From Acidiflorens sp963841945 (GTDB taxonomy: Bacteria; Acidobacteriota; Terriglobia; Terriglobales; Acidobacteriaceae), in assembly GCA_963841945.1 (NCBI GenBank), contig CAWJFC010000015.1, forward strand, positions 62,001-126,000: a DNA stretch of 64,000 nt, given 5' to 3'. A program made the translations under genes and the position numbers. Shown piece by piece: positions 17,457 to 27,311 of this stretch. Under the pieces are notes generated by a model. That model saw only the letters and a program-made list of their open reading frames with translations. It searched no databases and was not told where the DNA came from. Each line of letters begins with the position of its first letter. Within the stretch, counting starts at the first letter, position 1.

Positions 17457-18209
17457 ATGGCTAACAATAAAACCGTAATCATCAAGATCAAACGCCAACT
17501 CACCCCCGACGCTCCTGCGACCTGGGAGGAGTTCGAAATCAACTACCGTCCTAACATGAACGTCACGTCGGCGCTCATGGACATCGCCGCCAATCCGGTC
17601 ACGCGCGACGGCAAGCAAACCACGCCCGTCACCTATGACTCGAATTGCCTCGAAGAGGTCTGCGGCTCCTGCGCCATGATTATCAATGGCAAGGCCCGCA
17701 TGGCCTGCTCGGCGCTGCTCGATCATCTCGATAAGCCGATCAAGCTCGAGCCCTTTTCGAAGTTCCCGGTCGTGCGCGATCTCGCCGTCGACCGCAGCGT
17801 CATCTTCGAGAACCTGAAAAAGGTCAAGGCCTGGGTGCCCGTCGATGGCACCTACGACCTCGGCCCGGGCCCGCGCCAGTCGGCTGAAATGCAGGAAGCC
17901 GCCTACCCGCTCTCGCGCTGCATCTCCTGCTGCTGCTGCATGGAGGCCTGCCCGCAATTCACCGAGTCAACCGGCTTCGTTGGCGCAGCCACCATCTCGC
18001 AGGTGCGGCTATTCAATACACACCCCACCGGCGCTGAGCTCAAGCGCGAGCGTCTGGCAGCCCTCATGGGCGACGGCGGCATCCAAGAATGCGGCTATGC
18101 CCAAAACTGTGTGGAGATTTGCCCGAAAGATATTCCGCTGACCAAGTCCATCTCCGAGGTCGGCGGCCAGGTGATGAAGCAGGCAATCGGCGATCTGTTC
18201 AGGAAATGA
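17457..18209 (+). CDS. sdhB: Succinate dehydrogenase iron-sulfur subunit
   Basis: A 250-residue protein with an N-terminal [2Fe-2S] ferredoxin domain (SNCLEEVCGSCAMIINGKARMAC) and a C-terminal domain carrying the [4Fe-4S] and [3Fe-4S] ligands (CISCCCCMEACPQF and CGYAQNCVEICPKDIP). It relays electrons from SdhA to the heme/quinone of SdhC. The ATG at 17457 gives the standard N-terminus; the longer frame from 17319 is repeat-derived. No strong Shine-Dalgarno is visible, and the original upstream sequence has been separated by the REP element. How sdhB is now transcribed and translated is therefore an open point. Confidence 0.94.
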   Translation: MANNKTVIIKIKRQLTPDAPATWEEFEINYRPNMNVTSALMDIAANPVTRDGKQTTPVTYDSNCLEEVCGSCAMIINGKARMACSALLDHLDKPIKLEPFSKFPVVRDLAVDRSVIFENLKKVKAWVPVDGTYDLGPGPRQSAEMQEAAYPLSRCISCCCCMEACPQFTESTGFVGAATISQVRLFNTHPTGAELKRERLAALMGDGGIQECGYAQNCVEICPKDIPLTKSISEVGGQVMKQAIGDLFRK

Positions 18210-18486
18210 CCGCGTTTGCGTGGCGTCTGAGCCACCCGCGGTCATCCCGATCGACGTAAGGGATCTCTTGCTGATGTGATCGAGGCCTGGATCAGGCAGG
18301 GCCCCGAAGGGCTACGTCCGAAAGGCCCAAAACCCAAGCCCAGAGCCTGGTACCCAGGCATCTGGTTACTTCGTAACTCTCTTCCGTAATGGCATTTGCG
18401 TTGATTGTTTAGCCGAAGTTCTTGACAGCTAGGTTACAATTCATCTTCCTCTAACAAAAATAGGGGATGACCCTACGCTGAGGCCC

Positions 18487-19236
18487 ATGACCCAAGGGAC
18501 GCGTACTTCAATTCGGTGGACATTACTCCTCGCTCTTCTGGCCTGTGCGAGCGGAACGGCTTTCGCCCTCCACAGCGTCAACGCGCACCACCGGGTCGGG
18601 CATTCGCATCACCCCTTGCATCACATTCGCCGCATTCTCTGGAACCCGCTCTTCCGTCCGTCGCATGATTCCCTGCTCCTCCAGAATGAAGAGATCGACC
18701 GCCTCCAACTTCCGCGCATCTACGACGATGCGCAACTTGAGCAACTGAAGGAGTCGGGCGATCTGGTTCCGATTATCCCCAGCGAGTCGCTCCGCATCGA
18801 GCCCAGCCTCGATCCTTCGCGGCGCTATAGCCGGGTTTGGGCGCGCGATTTCGTCAATGATCTCTCCGAGGTCTATTACAACCGCTTCCACGAACAGATT
18901 CAGTTGAACTCCGCGGTGCGCACCGTCAAGGTCCAGAAGAAACTCCGCCGCCGGAATCGCAATGCCGCGCCCGCCGAAGGCGAAACCGCTTCCTCGCACC
19001 TCGCCGGCATTACGGTCGACCTGCAACGCCGCGGCATGACGGCGCAGCAAATCCGCTTTATGGAGTCTTATCTCTTCTACCTGCGCGCGCTCGGCCTGGT
19101 CGAGCCCGAAGAGGAGCGCCGCCACTGGTGCTTCCACATCATGGTCTCCGACCGCTATGAAGACTGGCGTCAGACGCAGACTCTGCTGCCGGTGCATGAG
19201 CAGGCCATCCCTGACACCATTGCTGCCTCCAACTGA
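18487..19236 (+). CDS. DUF5715-like secreted protein with M15-type zinc motif
   Basis: A 249-residue exported protein. A signal peptide covers about residues 1-28. A conserved domain (about 95-235) contains SAVRTVKVQKKLRRRNRNAA, TASSHLAGITVDL and RRHWCFHIMVSDRY. The S-x-H-x2-G-x3-D pattern (H171, D178) and the downstream H217 mimic the zinc ligands of M15 D-Ala-D-Ala carboxypeptidases (VanY/Hedgehog-like fold). From recall the family is DUF5715, common in acidobacteria. A periplasmic peptidoglycan peptidase role is my inference. The ATG at 18487 yields an intact signal peptide. Confidence 0.7.
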   Translation: MTQGTRTSIRWTLLLALLACASGTAFALHSVNAHHRVGHSHHPLHHIRRILWNPLFRPSHDSLLLQNEEIDRLQLPRIYDDAQLEQLKESGDLVPIIPSESLRIEPSLDPSRRYSRVWARDFVNDLSEVYYNRFHEQIQLNSAVRTVKVQKKLRRRNRNAAPAEGETASSHLAGITVDLQRRGMTAQQIRFMESYLFYLRALGLVEPEEERRHWCFHIMVSDRYEDWRQTQTLLPVHEQAIPDTIAASN

Positions 19237-19373
19237 CCCTCACTATTCATTGACGTAAAGTCGATCGATCTAACATCAATCGCGTTCACCTTGATCTCAT
19301 TAACATTCGCCGCCCTGCCGCATCATCAAATGTGTTTGCTCGGATGACTCCGCGCAGCGGCAGCTCGTCCGAT

Positions 19374-19607
19374 CTAGACATCGAGTTTCGATATCCAGCG
19401 ATCATTTCCCAGCAAAGATACGAGCCTCTCCTGCAGGACCTCCGCACCATCCTCAGTTTTCTTTAGGAAATCCTCGCTTTTCTTCGCTTCAAAGTAACTC
19501 GCGATAGCATCGCCGGTGATCTTGCCGGTTCCGAAGCCTGCCCTCAGAATGAGCGCAGTCCGCTTCAGATTTGGTTGAAGACGGACATACTGCGAGGACT
19601 CATTCAT
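19374..19607 (-). CDS. Possible small protein antisense to the sedolisin start
   Basis: A 77-residue frame beginning MNESSQYVRLQPNLKRTALILRAGF... and ending RWISKLDV. It is charged, has codon-position bias that looks coding, and lacks low-complexity sequence. Its ATG overlaps the sedolisin ATG on the other strand. It is not a recognised family and could be the remnant of a larger gene (the frame is open to 19721). Confidence 0.3.
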   Translation of the reverse strand: MNESSQYVRLQPNLKRTALILRAGFGTGKITGDAIASYFEAKKSEDFLKKTEDGAEVLQERLVSLLGNDRWISKLDV

Positions 19608-20835
19608 GAAGTTGAAGTTGTTTCTGGTCGTAACTCTAGCCACATTACTCACGTGCACAATGCTCGCCACGGCGCAATCGCAGCGGGCAGGGGGCAAGGT
19701 CTTCATCCCGGATTCGAGCATGGAACGGGCGGATCAGATCGGCAGTTCCGCGCACACGAACATTCAGGTCTTTTTGCCGGCCGAGGCGCCGCGCAACGAA
19801 CAGGCCATTGGCCCGCCCTATGCCGGATATGCCTATGAGACTCCGGCATCGCTGGCGTGCGTGTATGGGTTAGTGACGGCGGTCACGGGATGCAATCCGA
19901 ACCAGGTAACGCGTGTGCCGAGCGGCGGCGCGCGCATGATCGCGTTAGTCGACGCGTACGACGCTCCAAATGCGGCGAGCGATCTGGCAAAATTCTCGGC
20001 GCAATTCGGATTGCCCGCGGCGAACTTCCAGGTCGTTTACGCGAGCGGCAGTAAACCGGCCTATGACATGGGATGGGAGTTTGAAGAATCTCTGGACGTG
20101 CAATGGGCGCATGCCATGGCGCCCAGCGCGAAGATCGTGCTGGTAGAGGCGGCATCGAACAGCTTCGCGGACCTGATGAAGGCCGAGGACGTGGCCAGCC
20201 AGATGGTCGCCGCCGCGGGCGGTGGCGAGGTTTCTAACAGCTGGGGAGGCAGCGAGTTCAGCGGCGAGACGAGCTACGACTCGCATTTTGTGAAAGCGGG
20301 CGTGGTTTTTCTGGCTTCGAGCGGCGACAACCCCGGCACGAGTTGGCCGAGCACCTCGCCTAACGTCGTAGCGGCTGGCGGGACCACCGTGCGCCGGAAT
20401 CCGGCGACCGGCGCCTTCCTCGGCGAAGTGCCCTGGGACGCCGCGGGCGGAGGCATCAGCGCGATCGAGGCGCGGCCCGTTTTCCAGAACTCCGTTTCCA
20501 CCGCCGTGGGATCGTATCGCGGCGTGCCCGACCTGTCATTCGATGCCAATCCGGTGACCGGCGTTTGGATCTACGACTCGAATGTCGGTGGCTGGAACAT
20601 CGTGGGCGGGACCAGCGTAGCCTCGCCGTCGCTCGCGGGAATCCTCAATCTGGCCGGCAGGTTTTATACCTCTTCCAATGCCGAACTGGTGGCCATTTAC
20701 GGAAATCTCAAGACGACTGCGGATTTCAACGATATTACGTCCGGCTATTGCGGTCCATATAGCGGCTACAGCGCCGGGACGGGCTGGGACTTTTGCACCG
20801 GCGTTGGCAGCGACAAAGGTATGGGAGGGAAATAA
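19606..20835 (+). CDS. Sedolisin-type serine carboxyl peptidase (S53)
   Basis: A 409-residue secreted protease with a signal peptide ending near ATA/QS at about residue 23. The S53 catalytic set is visible: E160 and D164 in EFEESLDVQWAHAMAP, D241 in ASSGD (oxyanion), and S337 in the GGTSVASPSLAG motif. The C-terminal DFNDITSGYCGPYSGYSAG-GWDFCTGVGS segment resembles the calcium-binding end of the family. Unlike kumamolisin there is no long pro-domain, so this belongs to the short sedolisin-like group in which the mature domain follows the signal directly. It is probably an extracellular acid protease. Confidence 0.85.
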   Translation: MKLKLFLVVTLATLLTCTMLATAQSQRAGGKVFIPDSSMERADQIGSSAHTNIQVFLPAEAPRNEQAIGPPYAGYAYETPASLACVYGLVTAVTGCNPNQVTRVPSGGARMIALVDAYDAPNAASDLAKFSAQFGLPAANFQVVYASGSKPAYDMGWEFEESLDVQWAHAMAPSAKIVLVEAASNSFADLMKAEDVASQMVAAAGGGEVSNSWGGSEFSGETSYDSHFVKAGVVFLASSGDNPGTSWPSTSPNVVAAGGTTVRRNPATGAFLGEVPWDAAGGGISAIEARPVFQNSVSTAVGSYRGVPDLSFDANPVTGVWIYDSNVGGWNIVGGTSVASPSLAGILNLAGRFYTSSNAELVAIYGNLKTTADFNDITSGYCGPYSGYSAGTGWDFCTGVGSDKGMGGK

Positions 20836-20884
20836 AAGCGCGTACGCAAAAGTGGTTTGAAACGTCAACGTTGAACCTTCAACA

Positions 20885-20917
20885 AAGAAGCCCACTCGAA
20901 AATCGGGTGGGCTTCTT
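20885..20917. terminator. Bidirectional intrinsic terminator
   Basis: A long stem AAGAAGCCCAC/GTGGGCTTCTT with an 11-nt loop lies between the convergent sedolisin and mdh genes. A-rich and T-rich flanks suit both directions. Confidence 0.8.
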
Positions 20918-20937
20918 CATTGTCAACTCGACCAGCG

Positions 20938-21864
20938 CTAGACGTTGATTACCGCGCACAGTTCTTTCACAGCTGCGGCGCTCTTGTCCAGTCCGGCTTT
21001 CTCGTCGGCAGTCAGTTTGATCTCGATGATCTGCTCGATTCCCTTGGAGCCCAGCTTCACCGGCACGCCCACGTACAGGCCATTGATGCCGTATTCGCCG
21101 GTGAGATACGCTGCGCAGGGAAGAATCTTTTTCTTATCCTTGAGAATGGCTTCGACCATCTCGGTAGCCGCAGCCGACGGCGCGTAATAGGCCGAACCGG
21201 TCTTCAGATACTTCACAATCTCAGCGCCACCGTCGCGCGTACGCTGCACGAGCGCGTCAAGGCGATCTTTCGGGATCAACTCGGTGATCGGAATCCCCGC
21301 GACCGTCGAATAGCGAGGCAGCGGCACCATGGTGTCGCCGTGTCCGCCAAGCACGAAGGCATTCACATTCTCAACGCTGACTTTAAGTTCGTCGGCGATG
21401 AAGGCGCGGAAGCGCGCGGAATCCAGCACACCTGCCATGCCGATCACGCGCTCACGCGGAAATTTGCTGAGCTTGTAAGCGGCCTGCGCCATCGCGTCCA
21501 GCGGGTTCGAAACGATGATGAGGATGCAGTTCGGCGAGTGCTGCACCACTTTGCCCACCACGTCGCTCATAATCCTGTAGTTGGTGTTGAGCAGGTCGTC
21601 GCGGCTCATGCCGGGCTTGCGCGGAATGCCGGCCGTGATGACAACGATGTCGGAGTTCGCGGTGTCGGCGTAGTCATTGGTACCTTTAATGTAGGAGTCG
21701 CGTTTTTCAATGGGCATGGCTTCGAGCAGGTCGAGGCCTTTGCCTTGCGGAACGCCTTCGACGATGTCGATCAGAACGACATCGGCGAGTTCTTTCGAGG
21801 CGATCCAGTGGGCGGCGGTAGCTCCGACATTGCCGGAGCCGACGATCGTTACTTTATTGCGCAT
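20938..21864 (-). CDS. mdh: Malate dehydrogenase
   Basis: A 308-residue NAD-dependent malate dehydrogenase of the LDH-like type. Features are the Rossmann motif TIVGSGNVGATAAHWIA, ITAGIPRKPGMSRDDLL (substrate arginines), SNPLDAM, and the catalytic LGGHGDTMVPL. It interconverts malate and oxaloacetate in the TCA cycle. An in-frame GTG lies at 21879, but the ATG at 21864 has AAAGGA at the right distance and gives the family N-terminus MRNKVTIVG. It lies 60 bp downstream of icd on the same strand, so icd-mdh is probably one operon. Confidence 0.94.
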   Translation of the reverse strand: MRNKVTIVGSGNVGATAAHWIASKELADVVLIDIVEGVPQGKGLDLLEAMPIEKRDSYIKGTNDYADTANSDIVVITAGIPRKPGMSRDDLLNTNYRIMSDVVGKVVQHSPNCILIIVSNPLDAMAQAAYKLSKFPRERVIGMAGVLDSARFRAFIADELKVSVENVNAFVLGGHGDTMVPLPRYSTVAGIPITELIPKDRLDALVQRTRDGGAEIVKYLKTGSAYYAPSAAATEMVEAILKDKKKILPCAAYLTGEYGINGLYVGVPVKLGSKGIEQIIEIKLTADEKAGLDKSAAAVKELCAVINV

Positions 21865-21924
21865 GAAGGGTCCTTTCACACGAAAAAATCAAAACCTATA
21901 ACCACGGAGGAAACGAAGTGACCT

Positions 21925-23343
<1,419 letters not shown>

Positions 23344-23379
23344 GCCGACAGCCTCCAGAAATGTTCGGGATTAAAAATG

Positions 23380-23385
23380 ATTATA
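23380..23385 (-). promoter_or_regulatory. Possible -10 element for icd-mdh
   Basis: TATAAT on the minus strand, 37 bp upstream of the icd start codon. No good -35 element was found at the expected spacing. Confidence 0.35.
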
Positions 23386-23512
23386 AAGATAATGAAGGGT
23401 GGGGAGGAAGTTCGACGGGTATTATCACCGCGCAGTGTGAGCCGCATCACATTGCGGCCGTGATCCGGGGCAGCGTGTCCGGTGCGTGACGTGTATGGTC
23501 CGGCGCGGGCAA

Positions 23513-23534
23513 GAGACGCGGCCAGCCGCGTCTC
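23513..23534 (-). terminator. Hairpin downstream of cytoplasmic cyclophilin
   Basis: A perfect 10-bp inverted repeat (GAGACGCGGC/GCCGCGTCTC, 2-nt loop) lies 15 bp after the stop codon at 23549. Only a short T stretch follows, so termination efficiency is uncertain. Confidence 0.5.
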
Positions 23535-23548
23535 CTCCCGACGCGCGG

Positions 23549-24073
23549 TTAGCGCTCGATCTTCACAGAGTTTACCTTTACTTCCTTATTCGGCCGGTCT
23601 TGCCGTCCGCGCGGCGCTTTCGAGATCTTTTCCACGACGTCATAGCCTTCCACCACCTCGCCGAAAATCGTGTGCTTGCCCGTCAGCCATTCGGTATTCG
23701 CCACCGTAATGAAAAACTGCGAGCCGTTGGTGTTCGGGCCGGCATTGGCCATGGCAAGTTTGCCCGGCTTGTCGAAACGATGCGGCGAGCCTTTGGTCTC
23801 ATCCTCAAACTGGTAGCCTGGCCCGCCCATGCCGGTGCCTTGCGGATCGCCGCCCTGAATCATGAAGTCGGGAATCACGCGATGGAAAATTGTTCCGTGA
23901 TAGAGCGGGTCTTTCGACTTCTTGCGGGTGGTCGGATGCGTCCACTCGCGCTTGCCCTCGGCGAGTTCGGTAAAGTTAGCCACCGTCTTCGGCGCGTCTT
24001 TTTCAAAAAGGCGGCAGACGATGGTGCCTTCGCTGGTTTCAAATACGGCATAGGTGCCCGGGGTACGAGTCAT
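23549..24073 (-). CDS. Cyclophilin-type peptidyl-prolyl isomerase, cytoplasmic
   Basis: A 174-residue cyclophilin without a signal peptide. Family motifs are visible: FHRVIPDFMIQGGDPQGTGMGGPGY, AMANAGPNTNGSQFFI and HTIFGEVVEGYDVV. The catalytic Arg is in FHRVI and the Gln in QGGD. It catalyses proline cis-trans isomerisation during protein folding. It lies downstream of the exported paralogue (24231-24902) on the same strand, with a 157-bp gap, suggesting tandem duplication with different localisation. Confidence 0.92.
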   Translation of the reverse strand: MTRTPGTYAVFETSEGTIVCRLFEKDAPKTVANFTELAEGKREWTHPTTRKKSKDPLYHGTIFHRVIPDFMIQGGDPQGTGMGGPGYQFEDETKGSPHRFDKPGKLAMANAGPNTNGSQFFITVANTEWLTGKHTIFGEVVEGYDVVEKISKAPRGRQDRPNKEVKVNSVKIER

Positions 24074-24230
24074 AAGTCTCCTTGATTTTTTCGGCGCCGA
24101 TGATTTCGGCGATGCTTACGTCGGCGATGCTTGTTTCAGCGATTCGCCGCCGTGGAATGCTCCCTGCCCTCAAGAATCTGCGCCACCGGGCAGCTTGCTC
24201 ACAAATTTATTTCGTCCTGTTTATTTCGTC

Positions 24231-24902
24231 CTACGTTCCACCCGTCTTCTTGGCCGCGGGTTTGGATGCCGGTTTCGCCGCCATGGTTCCAGCCTGTTTG
24301 ATTTCAATGTGCGTGATCTTCACCGGTTTGAACGGCATATCGTTGCGCGGATCCCGATCCATGCGGGCAATCTTCTTGACCAGTTCGACCGCAGCCTCAT
24401 CGCACTGCCCGAAAAGGGTATAGCCGCCGTTCAAGCTCGGGGTGGGAACTTCGGTGATGAAGAACTGCGAGCCGTTCGTGTCGGGTCCGGCATTGGCGTA
24501 CGCGAGACGCCCCGGACGGTCGAATGTGACGGTGGAGCTCGTCTCGTTCTTGAATTTGTAGCCGGGGTCGCCCTCGCCGGTGCCCTGCGGATCGCCGCCC
24601 TGAATCATGAACTCGGGAATTACACGATGGAAGATCGTGCCATCGTACAGCGGGACGCCGTGCTTCTTAACGTGCCCGATCGGACTGGTCCAGTCCTTGG
24701 TGCCGTTGGCGAGTCCAATAAAGTTCGCGACCCCGAGCGGCGCTATCTTCGGAAATAGCGTGCAATGCAGATCGCCCACCGTGGTGTGGATGATCGCCGT
24801 GGGATCGGTCGACGCGGCAGGCTTGGCGGGGGCGGAAGATTGCGCGAGACAAAACGAGGATACGCACACAAGCAGAAGCAGCACAGAAAATAAATTTCGC
24901 AT
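24231..24902 (-). CDS. Cyclophilin-type peptidyl-prolyl isomerase, exported
   Basis: A 223-residue protein. A signal peptide (MRNLFSVLLLLVCVSSFCLAQ) precedes an Ala/Pro linker and the cyclophilin domain with FHRVIPEFMIQGGDPQGTG, ANAGPDTNGSQFFI and YTLFGQCDEAAVELV. A Lys/Ala/Pro-rich C-terminal tail follows (AAKPASKPAAKK). It probably assists folding of envelope proteins in the periplasm. It is the upstream member of a pair with the cytoplasmic copy. Confidence 0.92.
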   Translation of the reverse strand: MRNLFSVLLLLVCVSSFCLAQSSAPAKPAASTDPTAIIHTTVGDLHCTLFPKIAPLGVANFIGLANGTKDWTSPIGHVKKHGVPLYDGTIFHRVIPEFMIQGGDPQGTGEGDPGYKFKNETSSTVTFDRPGRLAYANAGPDTNGSQFFITEVPTPSLNGGYTLFGQCDEAAVELVKKIARMDRDPRNDMPFKPVKITHIEIKQAGTMAAKPASKPAAKKTGGT

Positions 24903-24997
24903 TGAAACTCCTGTGAGAAATTTTCGGTTTTAATTGTACGACAATCGTCGCGCCAGGATGATGTACCGGGCGCGCCATTCGTCCCGACGCCGCCAGC

Positions 24998-26245
24998 TTA
25001 TTTCTTACCGGACTGCATCTCGCGGCTCACCCGCTCGCATTCCGCAAACACCCGCAGCACGTTGCCGCCAAGAATCTTGCGGATGTCATTCGCGCTGTAG
25101 CCCCGGTCAAGCAACGCCTGCGTGATCTTCGGCAGGTCGGCAGCCGAATCGATTCCCTGCGGCGTGGCGCCGCTGACGCCGTCGAAATCCGAACCCAGGC
25201 CGACGTGGTCAACGCCCGCGACCTTGGCGATATGGTCGATGTGATCGATCAGCGAACTGAGGGGCGGCCGCAGTATCCTGGCCGCCCATTCGCGGTCGAT
25301 GCGATCGAGATCGAGATAGGTCGGCGTCTTCCCTTCGGCCTTGAGCTTATCGGTATATTCCTTCTCGGCCGCTGCCCGCGCGCCCACCTGCGCCTCGGAC
25401 GCTTTGCGATAGTTCTCGTCCACAAACGCGCTATAAAAATTCACGTCGACCACGCCGCCGTTTTTAGCCACCGCGCGCAGCATGTCATCGGTCATGTTCC
25501 GGGCATGATTGGAGAGCGCCCGCGCCGACGAATGCGACGCGATCACCGGAGCCTTGGTGACGGCAATCGTGTCCCAGAAAGTCTTGTCTGATACGTGCGA
25601 GATATCAACCAGCATGCCCAGTCGATTCATCTCAAGCACGATCTGCTTGCCCCCTTCCGTCAGACCGTTGTGGTGCTCGACGCCCGGTTTGTTGATGTCG
25701 CCGGAGGAATCGGCAAACTCATTGGTATTCGACCAGCTCAAAGTCATGTATCGCACGCCGAGCCGGTAATAGTCGCGCAGCAGGTGAATGTCGTTTTCGA
25801 TCGAGTGTCCACCTTCAATGCCCATGAGCGCGGCGAGTTTGCGCTCACGGTGCGCGCGCTCGATATCCGCGACGCTGAAGGCCATCATCATGCGATCGGG
25901 ATGGCGCGCCGCCTGCTCATAAACCGAGTCGATGAGATCGAGCGTATGCCGGGCGAAGTGGCCCTGGTTGGTTTCGGGCTCGACCCAGATGGAGAAGAAC
26001 TCCGCGCCTAGATTTCCGGCCTTCGCCTTGTCGAGACTGATGTGGCCATGGTCGTTGGGATCAGTCGACCCGATATCGAAATTTTCGTCGAGAAAGCGCT
26101 GCGGCGTATCGGCATGCGTGTCAATGACGATGGCCGAGTCTTGAATCTTGCGGGCTTCGGCGCTGACCGTTTGTGCCCCAAGCGGCAGGCCAAGAGCGAG
26201 CGCAAGTGCGAGTGTGAGAAAGACAAGGAAAAACCGCCTGGTCAT
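24998..26245 (-). CDS. Membrane dipeptidase family metallohydrolase (M19)
   Basis: A 415-residue exported M19 peptidase. After a signal peptide (about residues 1-24) come the zinc motif IDTHADTP (H44, D46), GIEGGHSIEND (bridging Glu), VDISHVSD, VIASHSSARAL and HVGLGSDFDG. The family hydrolyses dipeptides, including L-D and beta-lactam-like substrates. It probably acts in the periplasm on peptides from nutrition or wall turnover. It is divergent from the LysR gene at 26391, with 145 bp between the starts. Confidence 0.9.
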   Translation of the reverse strand: MTRRFFLVFLTLALALALGLPLGAQTVSAEARKIQDSAIVIDTHADTPQRFLDENFDIGSTDPNDHGHISLDKAKAGNLGAEFFSIWVEPETNQGHFARHTLDLIDSVYEQAARHPDRMMMAFSVADIERAHRERKLAALMGIEGGHSIENDIHLLRDYYRLGVRYMTLSWSNTNEFADSSGDINKPGVEHHNGLTEGGKQIVLEMNRLGMLVDISHVSDKTFWDTIAVTKAPVIASHSSARALSNHARNMTDDMLRAVAKNGGVVDVNFYSAFVDENYRKASEAQVGARAAAEKEYTDKLKAEGKTPTYLDLDRIDREWAARILRPPLSSLIDHIDHIAKVAGVDHVGLGSDFDGVSGATPQGIDSAADLPKITQALLDRGYSANDIRKILGGNVLRVFAECERVSREMQSGKK

Positions 26246-26343
26246 AATTGGATAGGCATTCTATACGACGGTGCCTCAGCGGGTCGCTCAATGGCAGAAA
26301 GAAATAGCAGAGCTACCCTCGATTTCTTACCCCCCGCCCGAGA

Positions 26344-26372
26344 TTGAATGATCCCCGCGACCTCGCTATAGT
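26344..26372 (+). promoter_or_regulatory. Sigma70-type promoter for the LysR-POTRA pair
   Basis: TTGAAT (26344-26349), a 17-bp spacer, and TATAGT (26367-26372) lie 18 bp before the LysR start codon. LysR proteins commonly autoregulate, so this interval may also hold an operator. Confidence 0.6.
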
Positions 26373-26390
26373 GTGAGGGATCAATCCATC

Positions 26391-27311
26391 ATGGATTTCG
26401 ACCAGCTCGAAATTTTCCTGGAAGTGGCGCGCCTCTCCAGCTTCTCTCGTGCGGCCGAGAAGCGTTTCCGTACGCAGCCCGCCGTGTCTTCCCAAATCCG
26501 CGCCCTCGAAGAAGAGGTCGGCGCGCGCCTGCTCGATCGTTCCGGGGGACGCGTCTCCGTCACCGCCGCCGGCAAGCTCTTCTTCAAGTACGCCGAGGAT
26601 ACGATCGAGGGCCGCAAGATAATCCTCACTGAAATCGCTGAGACCGAACGTGTCCCGCGTGGCGAAATCGTCGTCGGCGCCAACGAAGGCACCTGCCTGC
26701 ACATCCTCCCCGAAGTCTTCGCCCAGTTCAAACGCGACTATCCGAACGTCTCCGTCAGCATCAAGCGCTCCGATTATGCAAAAATTCTCGATTCGATTCT
26801 TGAAAACGCGGTCGACTTCGGCTTCGTCTCACTGCCCGTCACCGACAATCGCCTTGAAGCCCAGATGATCCATCGCGATCATCTCGTCGCCATCACCGCT
26901 CCCAAGCATCCGCTCGCTCACAAGAAGTCGGTGACCGTCGCTGAAATCGCCGCGTATCCGCTCGTGCTGCCCAAGCTCGGACACACCCGCGACGCGCTGG
27001 ACGTGCTCTTCTACGACCATCACGTGAAGCCCCACCTCGCCATGGAGCTCGACTCGAGTGAACTTCTGAAACGCTTCGTCGCTGCCGGCGTCGGCATCGG
27101 TTTCATTGCTCGTTCGAACATTCAGGAGGATATTCGCGCCAAAGCGTTGGTTGCGCTCAACCTCGCGGATGTGAGAATCCTCCGCGACCTCGCCTTGGTT
27201 TTTCGCAAAGACAAATCACTCAGCCGTGCCGCCCGCGCCTTTATGGACATCGCCCTCCATCAACATAACGTCGGGCCCACCGCCGCGCCCGCGCCCGCCC
27301 GCTCGCGATGA
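26391..27311 (+). CDS. LysR family transcriptional regulator
   Basis: A 306-residue LysR regulator. It has an N-terminal winged HTH (MDFDQLEIFLEVARLSSFSRAAEKRF-TQPAVSSQIRALEEEVGARLLDR) and a C-terminal periplasmic-binding-like effector domain (from about residue 90, GEIVVGANEGTCLHILP). The effector is not predictable. Starting at 26391 gives the standard N-terminus; the longer frame from 26373 would use the promoter -10 region as coding sequence. Its stop overlaps the next start (ATGA, 27308-27311), so the POTRA protein is translationally coupled to it. That is an unusual partner for a LysR protein. Confidence 0.9.
   Translation: MDFDQLEIFLEVARLSSFSRAAEKRFRTQPAVSSQIRALEEEVGARLLDRSGGRVSVTAAGKLFFKYAEDTIEGRKIILTEIAETERVPRGEIVVGANEGTCLHILPEVFAQFKRDYPNVSVSIKRSDYAKILDSILENAVDFGFVSLPVTDNRLEAQMIHRDHLVAITAPKHPLAHKKSVTVAEIAAYPLVLPKLGHTRDALDVLFYDHHVKPHLAMELDSSELLKRFVAAGVGIGFIARSNIQEDIRAKALVALNLADVRILRDLALVFRKDKSLSRAARAFMDIALHQHNVGPTAAPAPARSR

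Noticed and set aside
20920..21921. 333-residue plus-strand frame opposite mdh
   Set aside because: The minus strand encodes a complete malate dehydrogenase; this frame is its complement.
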